Source: Streptomyces phaeolivaceus
GTDB taxonomy: Bacteria; Actinomycetota; Actinomycetes; Streptomycetales; Streptomycetaceae
NCBI RefSeq assembly: GCF_009184865.1
Contig: NZ_CP045096.1
Location: forward strand, 7,936,001 to 8,000,000
Direction of reading: 5' to 3'
Length of the DNA stretch: 64,000 bases
Of this stretch, positions 15,802 through 25,237 are shown piece after piece. How positions within the stretch are numbered: position 1 is the first letter of the stretch; every line of letters begins with the position of its first letter. Below the pieces are notes generated by a model. That model was not told the origin of the DNA, made no database searches, and saw only the letters and a list, made by a program, of their open reading frames with translations. A program made the translations under genes and the position numbers.

Positions 15802-15927
15802 GGTTCTCGACCCCCGTCGGAACTATCCGTGTGTCACGCCCACTATGGGGGCGCGCCGGGGGATCGGCGGAGGGCGCGCGACCGACCAATTCCGCGCGCC
15901 CTCCCGGCCGTCACCGCGTGCGCGGCG

Positions 15928-17160
15928 TCACCGCGACGCGAACTTGTCGCTCACCGCCTGGTACACACCCTCGGCCTCCTTGCCCAGCCGAGGCCCGGCC
16001 AGCCAGCCGGCGCTCACCGGACCGATGGAGGTGTTCGACACCAGCGTGGGCTGACCGTCCGAACCGGTCGCCACCCAGCCACCACCGGACGAACCGCCGG
16101 TCATGGTGCAGCCGATGCGGTACATCGTCGGGTCGGCCTCCACGAGCGAGAGCCGCCCCGGCTTGTCCGTGCACTGGTACATCGTCTCGCCGTCGTACGG
16201 AGCCCCGGCCGGGTAGCCGGTCGCCGTGATGCTGCGCACCTGCGGCACGGCGGGCGCGTCGAAGTCCACCGGCAGCGCCGAACCGACCGTCTCCTCCAGC
16301 GACTTGCCCCCGCTGCCCTCCTCCGGCGTCACATGGATCACCGCGAAGTCGTACGGCGCCCCGTCACCACCGGTCTGACCGCCCTGCTCGATCCACTGGT
16401 CCGAGGTCTGCGCCCAGTCCCCCCACCAGACCCCGTACGGAGCGACCTGCTCCTTGGTGGCCGTCTTCACCTCCGACGCCGACAACCCGCTGTCGTTGTA
16501 CGAGGGCACGAAGGCGATGTTGCGGTACCAGCCGCCCGACTTGCCGGCGTGCACACAGTGCCCGGCCGTCCACACCATGTTGGACTTGCCGGGGTTGGCC
16601 GGGTCCTGGACCACGGTCGCCGAGCAGACCATGGTGCCCTCGGGCGCGTCGAAGAACACCTTGCCAGCCTCGGCCGCGTTGGCGTGGTACTTCGCGGGCA
16701 CCGCCTCCGCGTCCACGGACTGCGGCGTCGGGTCGGTCACGCCCTGGTCACCGGTGAGGTCGCTCTCGTCGACCTCCTTCTCCGGCTCCTCGGCGTCCCG
16801 CATCCGGTCCGGGTCCCACAGGTCCTCGATGATCGGGTTGACGTAGTCCTCGGCCTCGCGCAGCCAGTCGTCCTTGTCCCAGTTCTTCCAGGCCCCGCCC
16901 CGCCACTTGTCGAGGTCGATGCCGTGTTCCTTGAGCTTGTCCTTGATGTCGTCCGGGATCCGGATCTTGCCGTCGCCCGCGCTGCCACTGTCCTGCGCGG
17001 AAGCCGACGCGTCGGCGCCCGCCGTGGTGTCGCCCGAGCCACACGCGGTGGCGGTCAGCGACAGCACCGTGGCAAGGCCGACCGCGGCCACGACGGGGGA
17101 GGTTCCGCGGCGCGCGCTCCTCCCACGACGAGCGGCGAAGAGCGATCGTATGGGTCGCAT
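15928..17160 (-). CDS. Secreted trypsin-like serine protease lipoprotein
   Basis: This 410-residue protein has a signal peptide with lipobox LTATAC near residues 37-42. A charged, Asp/Lys-rich pro-region follows, including IRIPDDIKDKLKEHGID. A chymotrypsin-fold domain comes next with all three catalytic residues: His in VWTAGHCVHA, Asp in APYDFAVIHV, Ser in TMTGGSSGGGW. Cysteines in MVCSATV and TAGHC, and in YQCTDKPG and IGCTMTGG, are placed for two disulfides. The ATG at 17160 was chosen because AGGGGGAG lies ~10 bases before it; an upstream in-frame start at 17262 has no such site. It is the full-length paralogue of the shortened gene just downstream on the same strand. Confidence 0.88.
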   Translation of the reverse strand: MRPIRSLFAARRGRSARRGTSPVVAAVGLATVLSLTATACGSGDTTAGADASASAQDSGSAGDGKIRIPDDIKDKLKEHGIDLDKWRGGAWKNWDKDDWLREAEDYVNPIIEDLWDPDRMRDAEEPEKEVDESDLTGDQGVTDPTPQSVDAEAVPAKYHANAAEAGKVFFDAPEGTMVCSATVVQDPANPGKSNMVWTAGHCVHAGKSGGWYRNIAFVPSYNDSGLSASEVKTATKEQVAPYGVWWGDWAQTSDQWIEQGGQTGGDGAPYDFAVIHVTPEEGSGGKSLEETVGSALPVDFDAPAVPQVRSITATGYPAGAPYDGETMYQCTDKPGRLSLVEADPTMYRIGCTMTGGSSGGGWVATGSDGQPTLVSNTSIGPVSAGWLAGPRLGKEAEGVYQAVSDKFASR

Positions 17161-17551
17161 GGTCTGGACTCCCCCTGGGGCGTAAGAGAACTTCTGTGCT
17201 GCCGAAGCGGATCGCGCACGGCTCCTCCGCGCGCCCACCGCCCCCTTGTACGTAGCCGACACGGCATTCGCGCGGCTCGGTACCTCTGCTTCTTCGTACG
17301 TAGGCGTCGTACGCGCGGCTCGGTGAGGATCCGCCGAGCCGCGTCCCTACGGAACGGCACCACACACTATGCGGTCGTTGTGGGGGACATCCGAGGGAAC
17401 GGCAACGGTTCCGTCACGGCAAGGATCTTCGCCTCACCCGCTTCCCCGTGCGAGTCACGTCGTTGGTACGTGCGGGGGACCCGCCGGTGTTCGGTGACCC
17501 CTGCCAACTCGCCTCTGAACAGCGGTCTGAACAGCGGGAGGAAGTGCAGTC
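17161..17551. other. Divergent intergenic region with imperfect direct repeats
   Basis: This 391-base gap lies between the leftward protease gene and the rightward siderophore cassette. Two imperfect direct repeats starting TACGTAG and ending CGCGCGGCTCGGT lie at 17249-17281 and 17297-17324, 90-165 bases upstream of the protease start, and could be regulator sites. I see no IdeR/DmdR iron box upstream of the aminotransferase gene and no coding region. Confidence 0.5.
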
Positions 17552-18991
17552 GTGGCGGTGACCGAGTCTGCGGTGGCGCCGGTGGGGCGTGAGCCCGAGC
17601 GGGCGGATGCGGGACACGAGGGGATCCTGCGGCGGCAGGCCGCCCGCGAGTCGGCGGCACGCACCTACGCGCGCGCCCTCCCGATCGTGCCCGTACGCGC
17701 GCGAGGGCTGACCGTCGAGGGCGCCGACGGCCGTCGCTACCTCGACTGTCTGTCCGGCGCCGGCACCCTCGCCCTCGGCCACAACCACCCGGTCGTCCTC
17801 GAAGCGATCCGAAAGGTCCTCGACTCGGGCGCCCCCCTGCACGTCCTCGACCTGGCCACCCCCGTCAAGGACGCCTTCACCACCGAACTGTTCCGCACCC
17901 TTCCCCCGGGGCTCGCGGACCGCGCCCGCGTCCAGTTCTGCGGGCCCGCCGGCACCGACGCGGTCGAGGCCGCCTTCAAGCTGGTCCGGGCGGCGACCGG
18001 ACGCACCGGGATGCTCGCCTTCACCGGCGCCTACCACGGCATGACCGCCGGTGCCCTCGAAGCCTCCGGGGGCGCCTACGACGTACGGGTGGCACGTCTG
18101 CCGTATCCGCAGGACTACCGCTGTCCCTTCGGTATCGGAGGTGAACGCGGCGCCGAACTCGCCGCCCGCTGGACCGAGTCCGTCCTCGACGACGCCAAAT
18201 CCGGCGTACCGCTGCCCGCCGGCATGATCCTCGAACCCGTCCAGGGCGAGGGCGGCGTCGTGCCCGCCCCCGACGGCTGGCTGCGTCGTATGCGCGAGAT
18301 CACCGCCGCGCGCTCGATCCCGCTGATCGCCGACGAGGTCCAGACGGGCGTGGGCCGCACCGGCCGGTTCTGGGCCGTCGAACACAGCGGTGTCGTCCCC
18401 GATGTGATGGTCATGTCCAAGGCCATCGGCGGCAGCCTCCCGCTGGCCGTCGTGGTCTACCGCGACGACCTCGACGTCTGGCAGCCCGGCGCCCACGCGG
18501 GCACCTTCCGAGGCAACCAGCTCGCCATGGCCGCCGGCACCGCCACCCTCGCCCACGTCCGTGAGAACGGCCTCGCCGAACGCGCCGAGACCCTGGGCGC
18601 CCGTATCCTCGCCCGACTCCGCGTCCTCACCGAGCACTTCGCCTGCGTCGGTGACGTACGGGGGCGGGGGCTGATGATCGGCATCGAGATGGTCAGCCCG
18701 GACGCGCCCCCTCCCATCGACGCCACCGGCCCGCGGCCACCCGCCCCCTCCCTCGCCAACGCCGTCCAGCGCGAGTGCCTCCGCCGCGGTCTGATCGTCG
18801 AACTCGGGGGCCGTCACGCCGGTGTCGTCCGTCTCCTCCCACCCCTGACCATCACCGACGAGCAGACCGACGCCGTACTCGACCGTCTGACGGACGCGAT
18901 CGCCGCGGTGGCGTCCGCCGCCGAGACACGGGGCCCGGTGGCCCGGATGCCCGAGCGCGCCGCAGACCCGGGACGCCTGCCCGGGGGATGA
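17552..18991 (+). CDS. Diaminobutyrate--2-oxoglutarate aminotransferase (class III)
   Basis: This 479-residue PLP enzyme is predicted to convert aspartate semialdehyde and glutamate to L-2,4-diaminobutyrate, the diamine precursor of schizokinen/rhizobactin-type siderophores. Fold-type I landmarks: FCGPAGTDAVEAAFKLVRAATG, GAYHGMTAGALEASG, DEVQTGVGRTGRFWAVEH, and the PLP lysine in MSKAIGG. The substrate-loop sequence (YRCPFG, LDDAKSGVP) is typical of the siderophore-linked DABA aminotransferases rather than ornithine or GABA enzymes. It is the first of three same-strand genes (gaps of 60 and 30 bases). GGGAGGAAG precedes the GTG start by about eight bases. Confidence 0.9.
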   Translation: MAVTESAVAPVGREPERADAGHEGILRRQAARESAARTYARALPIVPVRARGLTVEGADGRRYLDCLSGAGTLALGHNHPVVLEAIRKVLDSGAPLHVLDLATPVKDAFTTELFRTLPPGLADRARVQFCGPAGTDAVEAAFKLVRAATGRTGMLAFTGAYHGMTAGALEASGGAYDVRVARLPYPQDYRCPFGIGGERGAELAARWTESVLDDAKSGVPLPAGMILEPVQGEGGVVPAPDGWLRRMREITAARSIPLIADEVQTGVGRTGRFWAVEHSGVVPDVMVMSKAIGGSLPLAVVVYRDDLDVWQPGAHAGTFRGNQLAMAAGTATLAHVRENGLAERAETLGARILARLRVLTEHFACVGDVRGRGLMIGIEMVSPDAPPPIDATGPRPPAPSLANAVQRECLRRGLIVELGGRHAGVVRLLPPLTITDEQTDAVLDRLTDAIAAVASAAETRGPVARMPERAADPGRLPGG

Positions 18992-19051
18992 CCGCCGGGC
19001 CCTCCGAGCAGCCGCGCCCGCCCTCCCGCACGAGCGACCCCAGGAACCGCC

Positions 19052-21037
19052 TTGACGCCGCCCTCCGCCCCCGAGGCCCGCACCCACGATCACGACACGG
19101 TCCCCGGCCGACCAGACCGGCCCCCGCACCCCGACCTGCCGGTCCCCCGCCAAGCCCAGCCCGCTCACCTCCCGACCGAGCCGACCCCCGACGATGCCCA
19201 GGCCACCGAGGCTTCGCCCGGCCCCGCCGTCGACGCCCTGCACCACCCCGACCCGCACAGGGCGGCGCAGGCGGCGGCGGTCGAGAACCTGTTGCGCTGC
19301 TGGGTACGCGAACACGACCTCGGCGCCCCCCACGACGGCGTCCTGCGCGTCCCGCTCCCCACGGCCGGCACGACACTCCTCGCCCCGGTGCTCCACTGGT
19401 CCCCGACCGGCTGGCACCGCTTCGGCCCGCCGCATCTCGCCGGCACCCGCGCGACCGCACCCCCTGTCGACGCGGCCACGGTGGCGTCCCTGCTGGCCGA
19501 GGAGGTGGCCGCCCGATCCACGCACGGGCCGGGCACCCCGTCGGACCACCGCGACCTGGTCGACAGGGTCGCCGACTCCGCCCGTCGTGTCGCCGTGTTC
19601 ATCGCCGAGCGCCGGGCCGATCCCACCGATCATCCGGACCGCTTCCTCGCCGCCGAGCAGGCCCTCATCCTCGGCCATCCCCTGCACCCCACCCCGAAGA
19701 GCAGAGAAGGGCTGTCCGAGGCCGAGGCACGGCTCTACTCACCGGAGTCGCGCGGCTCCTTCCCCCTCCATTGGATGGCGGTCGCCCCCTCCGTCCTGTC
19801 GACCGACTCGGCCTGGACCGAACGCGGTCGCCCCGTCCCCGCCCCACAGCTGACCGCACGCCTGGCCGGCCCCCGTCTCCCGCTGCCGGAGGGGTACGCC
19901 GCCCTGCCGCTGCACCCCTGGCAGTTCCGCGAGGTCCGCCACCGCCCGGCCGTCGCCGCACTGCTCGACGCGGGTCTGCTCCGCGATCTGGGTCCGCACG
20001 GCGCCCCCTGGCACCCCACCTCCTCCGTCCGCACCGTTCACCGCACCGGCGCCCCCGCGATGCTGAAGCTCTCGCTGGGCCTGCGCATCACCAACTCCCG
20101 CCGTGAGAACCTCCGCAAGGAACTCCACCGGGGCGTGGAGGTCCACCGCCTGCTGCGCACCGGGCTGACCGAGCAGTGGCAGGCGGCCCATCCCGGGTTC
20201 GACATCGTCCGCGACCCGGCCTGGCTGGCGGTCACCGCACCGGACGGCGCCGAGCTGCCCGGCCTGGACGTGGTGATCCGGCACAACCCGTTCGGCCCGG
20301 CGGACGACGCGTGCTGTGTCGCGGGACTCGTGTCACCGAGGCCGTACACCCGTGCCCCTCTCCGGCAGGGCCGCGAGACCGCTCCCGGCGACCTCCTCGG
20401 CCTCACCACGCGGTCGCGCCTCGCCGACATCGTCACCCGCCTCGCCGAGCGCACCGGCCGCCCCCGGGGCACCGTCGCCGTCGAGTGGTTCCTGCGCTAT
20501 CTGGAGCAGGTCGTGCGGCCCGTGCTGTGGCTGGACGGCGAGGCGGGGATCGCCCTGGAGGCGCACCAGCAGAACACCCTCGTCCTGCTGGACCCCGAGG
20601 GCTGGCCCATCGGCGGCCGGTACCGCGACAACCAGGGCTACTACTTCCGTGAGTCCCGCCGCGCGGATCTCTCGGCCCGGCTGCCCGGCATCGGCGAGCA
20701 CAGCGACACGTTCGTCCCCGACGAGGTCACCGACGAGCGGTTCGCCTACTACCTGGGCGTCAACAACGTCCTCGGCCTCATCGGCGCCTTCGGCTCCCAG
20801 CGCCTCGGCGACGAACGGCTCCTCCTGGCAGCCTTCCGCCGCTTCCTCACGGGTGTCGCCACCGGCCCCGCCCGGCTGCGCGGCACCCTGCCGGCCCGGC
20901 TGCTCGACTCACCCGTCCTGCGCTGCAAGGCCAACCTCCTGACCCGTCTCCACGGCCTCGACGAACTCGTCGGCCCGGTCGCCACCCAGTCCGTCTACGT
21001 CAGCGTCACCAACCCCCTTCAGCTCCGAGGAACATGA
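19052..21037 (+). CDS. IucA/IucC-family NRPS-independent siderophore synthetase
   Basis: This 661-residue synthetase of the NIS family condenses a carboxylate (citrate or a derivative) with an amine or hydroxylamine using ATP. After a ~70-residue Pro-rich tail come the IucA/C landmarks: LILGHPLHPTPKSREG, LPLHPWQFREV, SSVRTVH, LKLSLGLRITNSRRENL, AHQQNTLVLLD, GRYRDNQGYYFRES. A C-terminal FhuF-like part follows (CKANLLTRLHG). The start is TTG with AGGAA six bases upstream; no better start is seen. The only NIS enzyme here, it sits between the DABA aminotransferase and the acyltransferase, so it probably builds an amide or hydroxamate bond to a diaminobutyrate-derived amine. Confidence 0.92.
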   Translation: MTPPSAPEARTHDHDTVPGRPDRPPHPDLPVPRQAQPAHLPTEPTPDDAQATEASPGPAVDALHHPDPHRAAQAAAVENLLRCWVREHDLGAPHDGVLRVPLPTAGTTLLAPVLHWSPTGWHRFGPPHLAGTRATAPPVDAATVASLLAEEVAARSTHGPGTPSDHRDLVDRVADSARRVAVFIAERRADPTDHPDRFLAAEQALILGHPLHPTPKSREGLSEAEARLYSPESRGSFPLHWMAVAPSVLSTDSAWTERGRPVPAPQLTARLAGPRLPLPEGYAALPLHPWQFREVRHRPAVAALLDAGLLRDLGPHGAPWHPTSSVRTVHRTGAPAMLKLSLGLRITNSRRENLRKELHRGVEVHRLLRTGLTEQWQAAHPGFDIVRDPAWLAVTAPDGAELPGLDVVIRHNPFGPADDACCVAGLVSPRPYTRAPLRQGRETAPGDLLGLTTRSRLADIVTRLAERTGRPRGTVAVEWFLRYLEQVVRPVLWLDGEAGIALEAHQQNTLVLLDPEGWPIGGRYRDNQGYYFRESRRADLSARLPGIGEHSDTFVPDEVTDERFAYYLGVNNVLGLIGAFGSQRLGDERLLLAAFRRFLTGVATGPARLRGTLPARLLDSPVLRCKANLLTRLHGLDELVGPVATQSVYVSVTNPLQLRGT

Positions 21038-21067
21038 CCCACCCGATCTCCTGAGAGGAGCGTCGCC

Positions 21068-21814
21068 GTGCCTCCCACCGACGCGAGCACCCCGGCGAGC
21101 ACCGACACCGCCTCGGCCCCGACGAGCAACGAGGACACGCTCGAACTGCGCCTGCCCGACGACCTCCTCGCGTTCCTGTCCGAGGACGGCGACACACGCG
21201 GTGGCCGGACCGAGGCCGAACAGGAGGCACTCTCGGCCAAGGGCGAGCTGCTCGACCACCTCGCCGACTGGGGGCCGGTCGTCACTCCGGCGGGCACCCT
21301 GCGCCTCGTTCCCGTCCGCCTCGAACGAGAGCTGCCGCTGATCTCCCGCTGGATGAACGACGCGGCGGTGGCCTCCTCCTGGAAGCTCGCCGGCCCCGAG
21401 GACGTGACCGCGCACCACCTCCGGGCGCAGCTCGACGGAGACGGCCGCAGCGTGCCCTGCCTCGGACTGCTGAACGGCGCCCCCATGAGCTACTGGGAGA
21501 TCTACCGGGCGGACCTCGACCCCGTCGCCCGCCACTACCCCGCCCGCCCGCACGACACCGGAATCCACCTCCTCATCGGACCCGTGGCCGATCGTGGACG
21601 GGGTCTCGGCTCCGTCCTGCTGCGTGCCGTCGCCGATCTCGTCCTCGACAGAAGACCGTCGTGCGCCCGCGTGATCGCGGAACCCGACCTTCGCAACTTC
21701 CCCTCCGTCGCCGCGTTCCTGAGCGCGGGCTTCCGGTTCTCGTCGGAGGTCGACCTGCCCGACAAACGGGCCGCCCTCATGATCCGGGACCGGCTACTGC
21801 GCGATCTGATGTAG
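21068..21814 (+). CDS. AlcB/IucB-like siderophore N-acyltransferase (GNAT)
   Basis: This 248-residue protein has a ~75-residue acidic N-terminal extension followed by a GNAT domain of the AlcB/RhbD/IucB type. Landmarks: LRLVPVRLERELPLISRWMND, SYWEIYRADLDPVARHY, GIHLLIGPVADRGRGLGSVLLRAV (acetyl-CoA loop R/GxxG), and RVIAEPDLRNFPSVAAFLSAGF. Family members acetylate N-hydroxylated cadaverine, lysine or diaminopropane. GAGAGGAG precedes the GTG start by eight bases. It is the last gene of the cassette. No N-hydroxylase gene is present in the window, so the acceptor amine is uncertain. Confidence 0.88.
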   Translation: MPPTDASTPASTDTASAPTSNEDTLELRLPDDLLAFLSEDGDTRGGRTEAEQEALSAKGELLDHLADWGPVVTPAGTLRLVPVRLERELPLISRWMNDAAVASSWKLAGPEDVTAHHLRAQLDGDGRSVPCLGLLNGAPMSYWEIYRADLDPVARHYPARPHDTGIHLLIGPVADRGRGLGSVLLRAVADLVLDRRPSCARVIAEPDLRNFPSVAAFLSAGFRFSSEVDLPDKRAALMIRDRLLRDLM

Positions 21815-21906
21815 AGAGAAGAACCGGTCTTGATCCCGTCCCTCACGCCCCACGCCTCCGCCTCGATCACCCGGTTGTCAGTGGTGACCCGTAGGGTGGT
21901 CGCGCT

Positions 21907-23949
21907 ATGACGAAGCCCTCACTCCACGAACTCCTGCACGCCGCCGTCACCGCTGTCGGCGGTATGGAGCGCCCCGGCCAGGTGACCATGGCCGAAGCCG
22001 TCGCGGAGGCGATCGACGACGGCTCCCATCTGCTGGTCCAGGCCGGCACCGGCACCGGAAAGTCGCTCGGCTACCTGGTGCCCGCCCTCGCCCAGGGAGA
22101 GCGCGTCGTCGTGGCGACGGCGACCCTGGCACTGCAGCGCCAGCTCGTGGAGCGGGACCTGCCGAGAACGGTCGACGCGCTGCATCCGCTGCTGCGCCGC
22201 CGCCCCCAGTTCGCGATGCTCAAGGGCCGGTCGAACTACCTGTGCCTGCACCGCCTGAACGAAGGCGTGCCGCAGGACGAGGAGGAGGGCCTCTTCGACC
22301 AGTTCGAGGCCGCCGCGCCCTCCAGCAAGCTGGGCCAGGACCTGCTGCGGCTGCGGGACTGGTCGCAGGAGACCGAGACCGGCGACCGGGACGACCTCAC
22401 CCCGGGTGTGTCCGACCGTGCCTGGGCGCAGATCTCCGTGTCGTCCCGGGAGTGCCTGGGCGCCACCAAGTGCGCGTACGGCGCCGAGTGCTTCGCCGAG
22501 ATGGCCCGGGAGCGGGCCAAGCTCTCCGAGGTCGTCGTCACCAATCACGCGCTGCTCGCGATCGACGCCATCGAGGGCGCTCCGGTGCTCCCGCAGCACG
22601 AGGTGCTGATCGTGGACGAGGCGCACGAACTCGTCTCACGGGTGACCGGCGTGGCGACCGGCGAGCTGACCCCCGGCCAGGTCGACCGCGCCGTGAAGCG
22701 GGCGGCGAAGCTCGTCGACGAGAAGGTCGCCGACCAGCTCCAGACCGCCGCCGAGGGGTTCGAACGGGTCATGGAGCTGGCCCTGCCGGGCCGCCTGGAG
22801 GAGGTCCCCGAGGACCTGGCGTACGTCCTCATGGCGCTGCGCGACGCCGCCCGTACGGTGATCTCGGCGATCGGCAGCACCCGCGACAAGTCCGTCCAGG
22901 ACGAGGACGCCGTCCGCAAGCAGGCGCTGGCGGCGGTGGAGAGCGTGCACGACGTGGCGGAGCGGATCAGCAACGGATCCGAGTGGGACGTCGTCTGGTA
23001 CGAACGCCACGACCGCTTCGGTGCTTCGCTGCGCGTCGCCCCCATGTCCGTGTCCGGTCTCCTCCGGGAGAAGCTCTTCACGGACCGCTCCGTCACCCTG
23101 ACCTCGGCCACGCTCAAGCTGGGCGGCGACTTCAACGGCGTGGGCGCGTCACTGGGCCTGGCACCGGAGGGCGCCCAGGGGGACGACCTTCCGCAGTGGA
23201 AGGGCGTGGACGTCGGATCGCCGTTCGACTACCCGAGGCAGGGCATCCTCTATGTCGCCAAGCATCTGTCGCGCCCCGCGCGCGACGGCGACCGGGCGGA
23301 CATGCTCGACGAGCTCACGGAGCTGATCCAGGCGGCAGGCGGCCGGACGCTCGGTCTGTTCTCGTCGATGCGGGCCGCCCAGCTGGCGGCGGAGGAACTG
23401 CGCGTCCGCATCCCCGAGTACCCGATCCTGCTCCAGGGCGAGGAGACGCTCGGTGAGCTGATCAAGGGCTTCGCGGCCGACCCGAGGACCTGCCTGTTCG
23501 GCACCCTGTCGCTCTGGCAGGGCGTGGACGTGCCCGGGACGAGCTGTCAGCTGGTCGTCATGGACAAGATCCCGTTCCCGCGCCCCGACGACCCCTTGAT
23601 GAGCGCCCGCCAGAAGGCCGTCGAGGAGGCGGGCGGCAATGGCTTCATGGCCGTCGCCGCCACCCACGCGGCCCTGCTGATGGCCCAGGGCGCCGGCCGC
23701 CTCGTACGGGCGCAGGGGGACCGTGGTGTGGTCGCCGTACTGGATCAGCGGCTGGCGACCGCGCGATACGGCAGCTATCTGAAGGCGTCACTGCCCGACT
23801 TCTGGTACACGACGGACAGGAACCAGGTCCGTAGGTCGCTCGCCGCGATCGACAGCGCGGCGAAGGACAGAGAAGCGGCGGCGGACAGCGAGGCGAAGAA
23901 CGACGGCGAAGCGAAGAAGGACAGCGAAGTGGAGAAGGCCGGGGCATGA
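21907..23949 (+). CDS. dinG: DinG-family ATP-dependent DNA helicase
   Basis: This 680-residue superfamily 2 helicase of the XPD/DinG group resolves damaged or blocked DNA structures. Walker A is GTGTGKSLGYL (~50-60) and the DEAH box is VDEAHEL (~237-243). Four cysteines in SNYLCLHR and RECLGATKCAYGAECF are placed as the 4Fe-4S ligands. Motifs V/VI appear as FGTLSLWQGVDVPG and QGAGRLVRAQGDRG. The last ~35 residues are a repetitive Lys/Glu/Ala tail. It lies directly upstream of lexA, convergent with it. I see no SOS box in the short upstream region. Confidence 0.94.
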   Translation: MTKPSLHELLHAAVTAVGGMERPGQVTMAEAVAEAIDDGSHLLVQAGTGTGKSLGYLVPALAQGERVVVATATLALQRQLVERDLPRTVDALHPLLRRRPQFAMLKGRSNYLCLHRLNEGVPQDEEEGLFDQFEAAAPSSKLGQDLLRLRDWSQETETGDRDDLTPGVSDRAWAQISVSSRECLGATKCAYGAECFAEMARERAKLSEVVVTNHALLAIDAIEGAPVLPQHEVLIVDEAHELVSRVTGVATGELTPGQVDRAVKRAAKLVDEKVADQLQTAAEGFERVMELALPGRLEEVPEDLAYVLMALRDAARTVISAIGSTRDKSVQDEDAVRKQALAAVESVHDVAERISNGSEWDVVWYERHDRFGASLRVAPMSVSGLLREKLFTDRSVTLTSATLKLGGDFNGVGASLGLAPEGAQGDDLPQWKGVDVGSPFDYPRQGILYVAKHLSRPARDGDRADMLDELTELIQAAGGRTLGLFSSMRAAQLAAEELRVRIPEYPILLQGEETLGELIKGFAADPRTCLFGTLSLWQGVDVPGTSCQLVVMDKIPFPRPDDPLMSARQKAVEEAGGNGFMAVAATHAALLMAQGAGRLVRAQGDRGVVAVLDQRLATARYGSYLKASLPDFWYTTDRNQVRRSLAAIDSAAKDREAAADSEAKNDGEAKKDSEVEKAGA

Positions 23950-23959
23950 CGAACGGCCT

Positions 23960-24040
23960 CAGGGCCCGCGGCGGGATTCCGCCACGGGCCCTGGACAGGC
24001 CGGGGCCCCGGAACCGGCGCAGTGGATTCCGGGGCCCGGA
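23960..24040. terminator. Two hairpins between dinG and lexA
   Basis: The first stem pairs CAGGGCCCG (23960-23968), extended by CGGCGG, with CGGGCCCTG (23985-23993). The second pairs CCGGGGCCCCGGAA near 24000-24013 with TTCCGGGGCCCGG near 24027-24039. They lie between convergent genes and may stop transcription from both sides. Confidence 0.65.
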
Positions 24041-24081
24041 TCAGGGGCGGGGACGGCACGGGCGACCGTCCGCCGCTGGTG

Positions 24082-24858
24082 TCAGACGCGGCGCAGCACG
24101 GCCACCACCTTGCCGAGGATGGTCGCGTCGTCACCCGGGATGGGCTCGTAGGCGGCATTGTGCGGGAGCAGCCAGACATGGCCGTCCTCGCGCTTGAAAC
24201 GCTTGACCGTGGCCTCGCCGTCCAGCATCGCGGCCACGATGTCGCCGTTCTCGGCGACCGGTTGACGGCGGACCGTCACCCAGTCCCCGTCGCAGATCGC
24301 GGCCTCGATCATCGAGTCACCCACGACCTTCAGGACGAAGAGCTCGCCGTCACCCACCAGTTGGCGGGGGAGCGGGAACACGTCCTCGACGGACTCCTCG
24401 GCCAGGATCGGGCCACCGGCGGCGATCCGGCCGACGAGCGGCACATACGACGCGGCCGGCTTGCCCGCCGTGTCCGTGGGCTGCGCCGAGGACTGGTCGG
24501 AACCGCGGACCTCGTACGCACGAGGGCGATGCGGGTCGCGGCGCAGGAAGCCCTTGCGCTCCAGTGCCATCAGCTGGTGTGCCACGGAAGACGTGCTGGA
24601 CAGGCCGACCGCCTGGCCGATCTCCCGCATCGACGGCGGGTATCCCCGCCGCTGCACCGAGTCCCTGATCACCTCGATGACCCGGCGCTGGCGATCGGTG
24701 AGCCCGGAGCTGTCCGCCCTGATGCCTGGAGGTCGGCCGGGCAGGGCTCGCTTGGGCCCTTCATGGTTCGTGGCTTCGTTCATCGCATGCACCGGCTCGA
24801 GTCGGCTCTGGGAGCGGTCCTGGGCAGTGATGGTGGCACTGTCAGCGGTGGTGGTCAC
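24082..24858 (-). CDS. lexA: SOS repressor LexA
   Basis: This 258-residue LexA has the N-terminal winged helix with [20 protein letters not shown] and [18 protein letters not shown]. The cleavage site is Ala-Gly in [12 protein letters not shown]. The serine protease-like domain has Ser in [11 protein letters not shown] and Lys in GEATVKRF. A ~45-residue N-terminal tail before the DNA-binding domain is typical of Streptomyces LexA. The GTG start at 24858 gives MTTTADS; an SOS box and promoter lie 35-76 bases upstream. It represses DNA-damage genes and itself. Confidence 0.96.
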   Translation of the reverse strand: MTTTADSATITAQDRSQSRLEPVHAMNEATNHEGPKRALPGRPPGIRADSSGLTDRQRRVIEVIRDSVQRRGYPPSMREIGQAVGLSSTSSVAHQLMALERKGFLRRDPHRPRAYEVRGSDQSSAQPTDTAGKPAASYVPLVGRIAAGGPILAEESVEDVFPLPRQLVGDGELFVLKVVGDSMIEAAICDGDWVTVRRQPVAENGDIVAAMLDGEATVKRFKREDGHVWLLPHNAAYEPIPGDDATILGKVVAVLRRV

Positions 24859-24892
24859 GTCGGCCCCTCTCGATGGTCTCCCGTGCAGCACA

Positions 24893-24934
24893 ACGGTAGT
24901 TGCTTTCGAAAGGTTGCGCCAAACACACGTTCGA
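24893..24934 (-). promoter_or_regulatory. lexA promoter with overlapping SOS box
   Basis: On the minus strand, CGAAC-GTGT-GTTTG (24933-24920) matches the actinobacterial SOS box CGAAC-N4-GTTCG with one mismatch. It overlaps a -35-like TTGGCG (24922-24917), which is followed after 18 bases by TACCGT (24898-24893) as -10. This fits autorepression of lexA. The rest of 24859-25397 holds no gene; the NrdR-type palindrome at 25238-25261 belongs to nrdR. Confidence 0.7.
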
Positions 24935-25237
24935 GTGAAAAACCGTGGATTACCTGACGTGACCATGTGTCTGGGTGTAGGGCTCGCGGCTCCGGCGGAC
25001 AAAAGCGCCGATTGCTGTACTCTTCACCGCCGGGACGAAGGGCCTTGTGGGCCCGGGACGCCGCGTGGGCCAGTCTGCCACCCGGTGCTCCGCCGGTCGG
25101 TGACTGACCCCTTCTCCCTTGGTGTCCCACCGTATCCGCGTCCGCTACGCGACGGTAGGGATGCGCTCCGCGACGGTGCCTCCGTCTGTCACATGCCGAT
25201 ACGTGGGCGACACGCGCTCTGCGGGTGGATTTACGTG

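Noticed and set aside
21875..21897. TTGTCA with TAGGGT upstream of dinG as a promoter
   Set aside because: The spacing is only 11 bases, too short for a sigma-70-type promoter.
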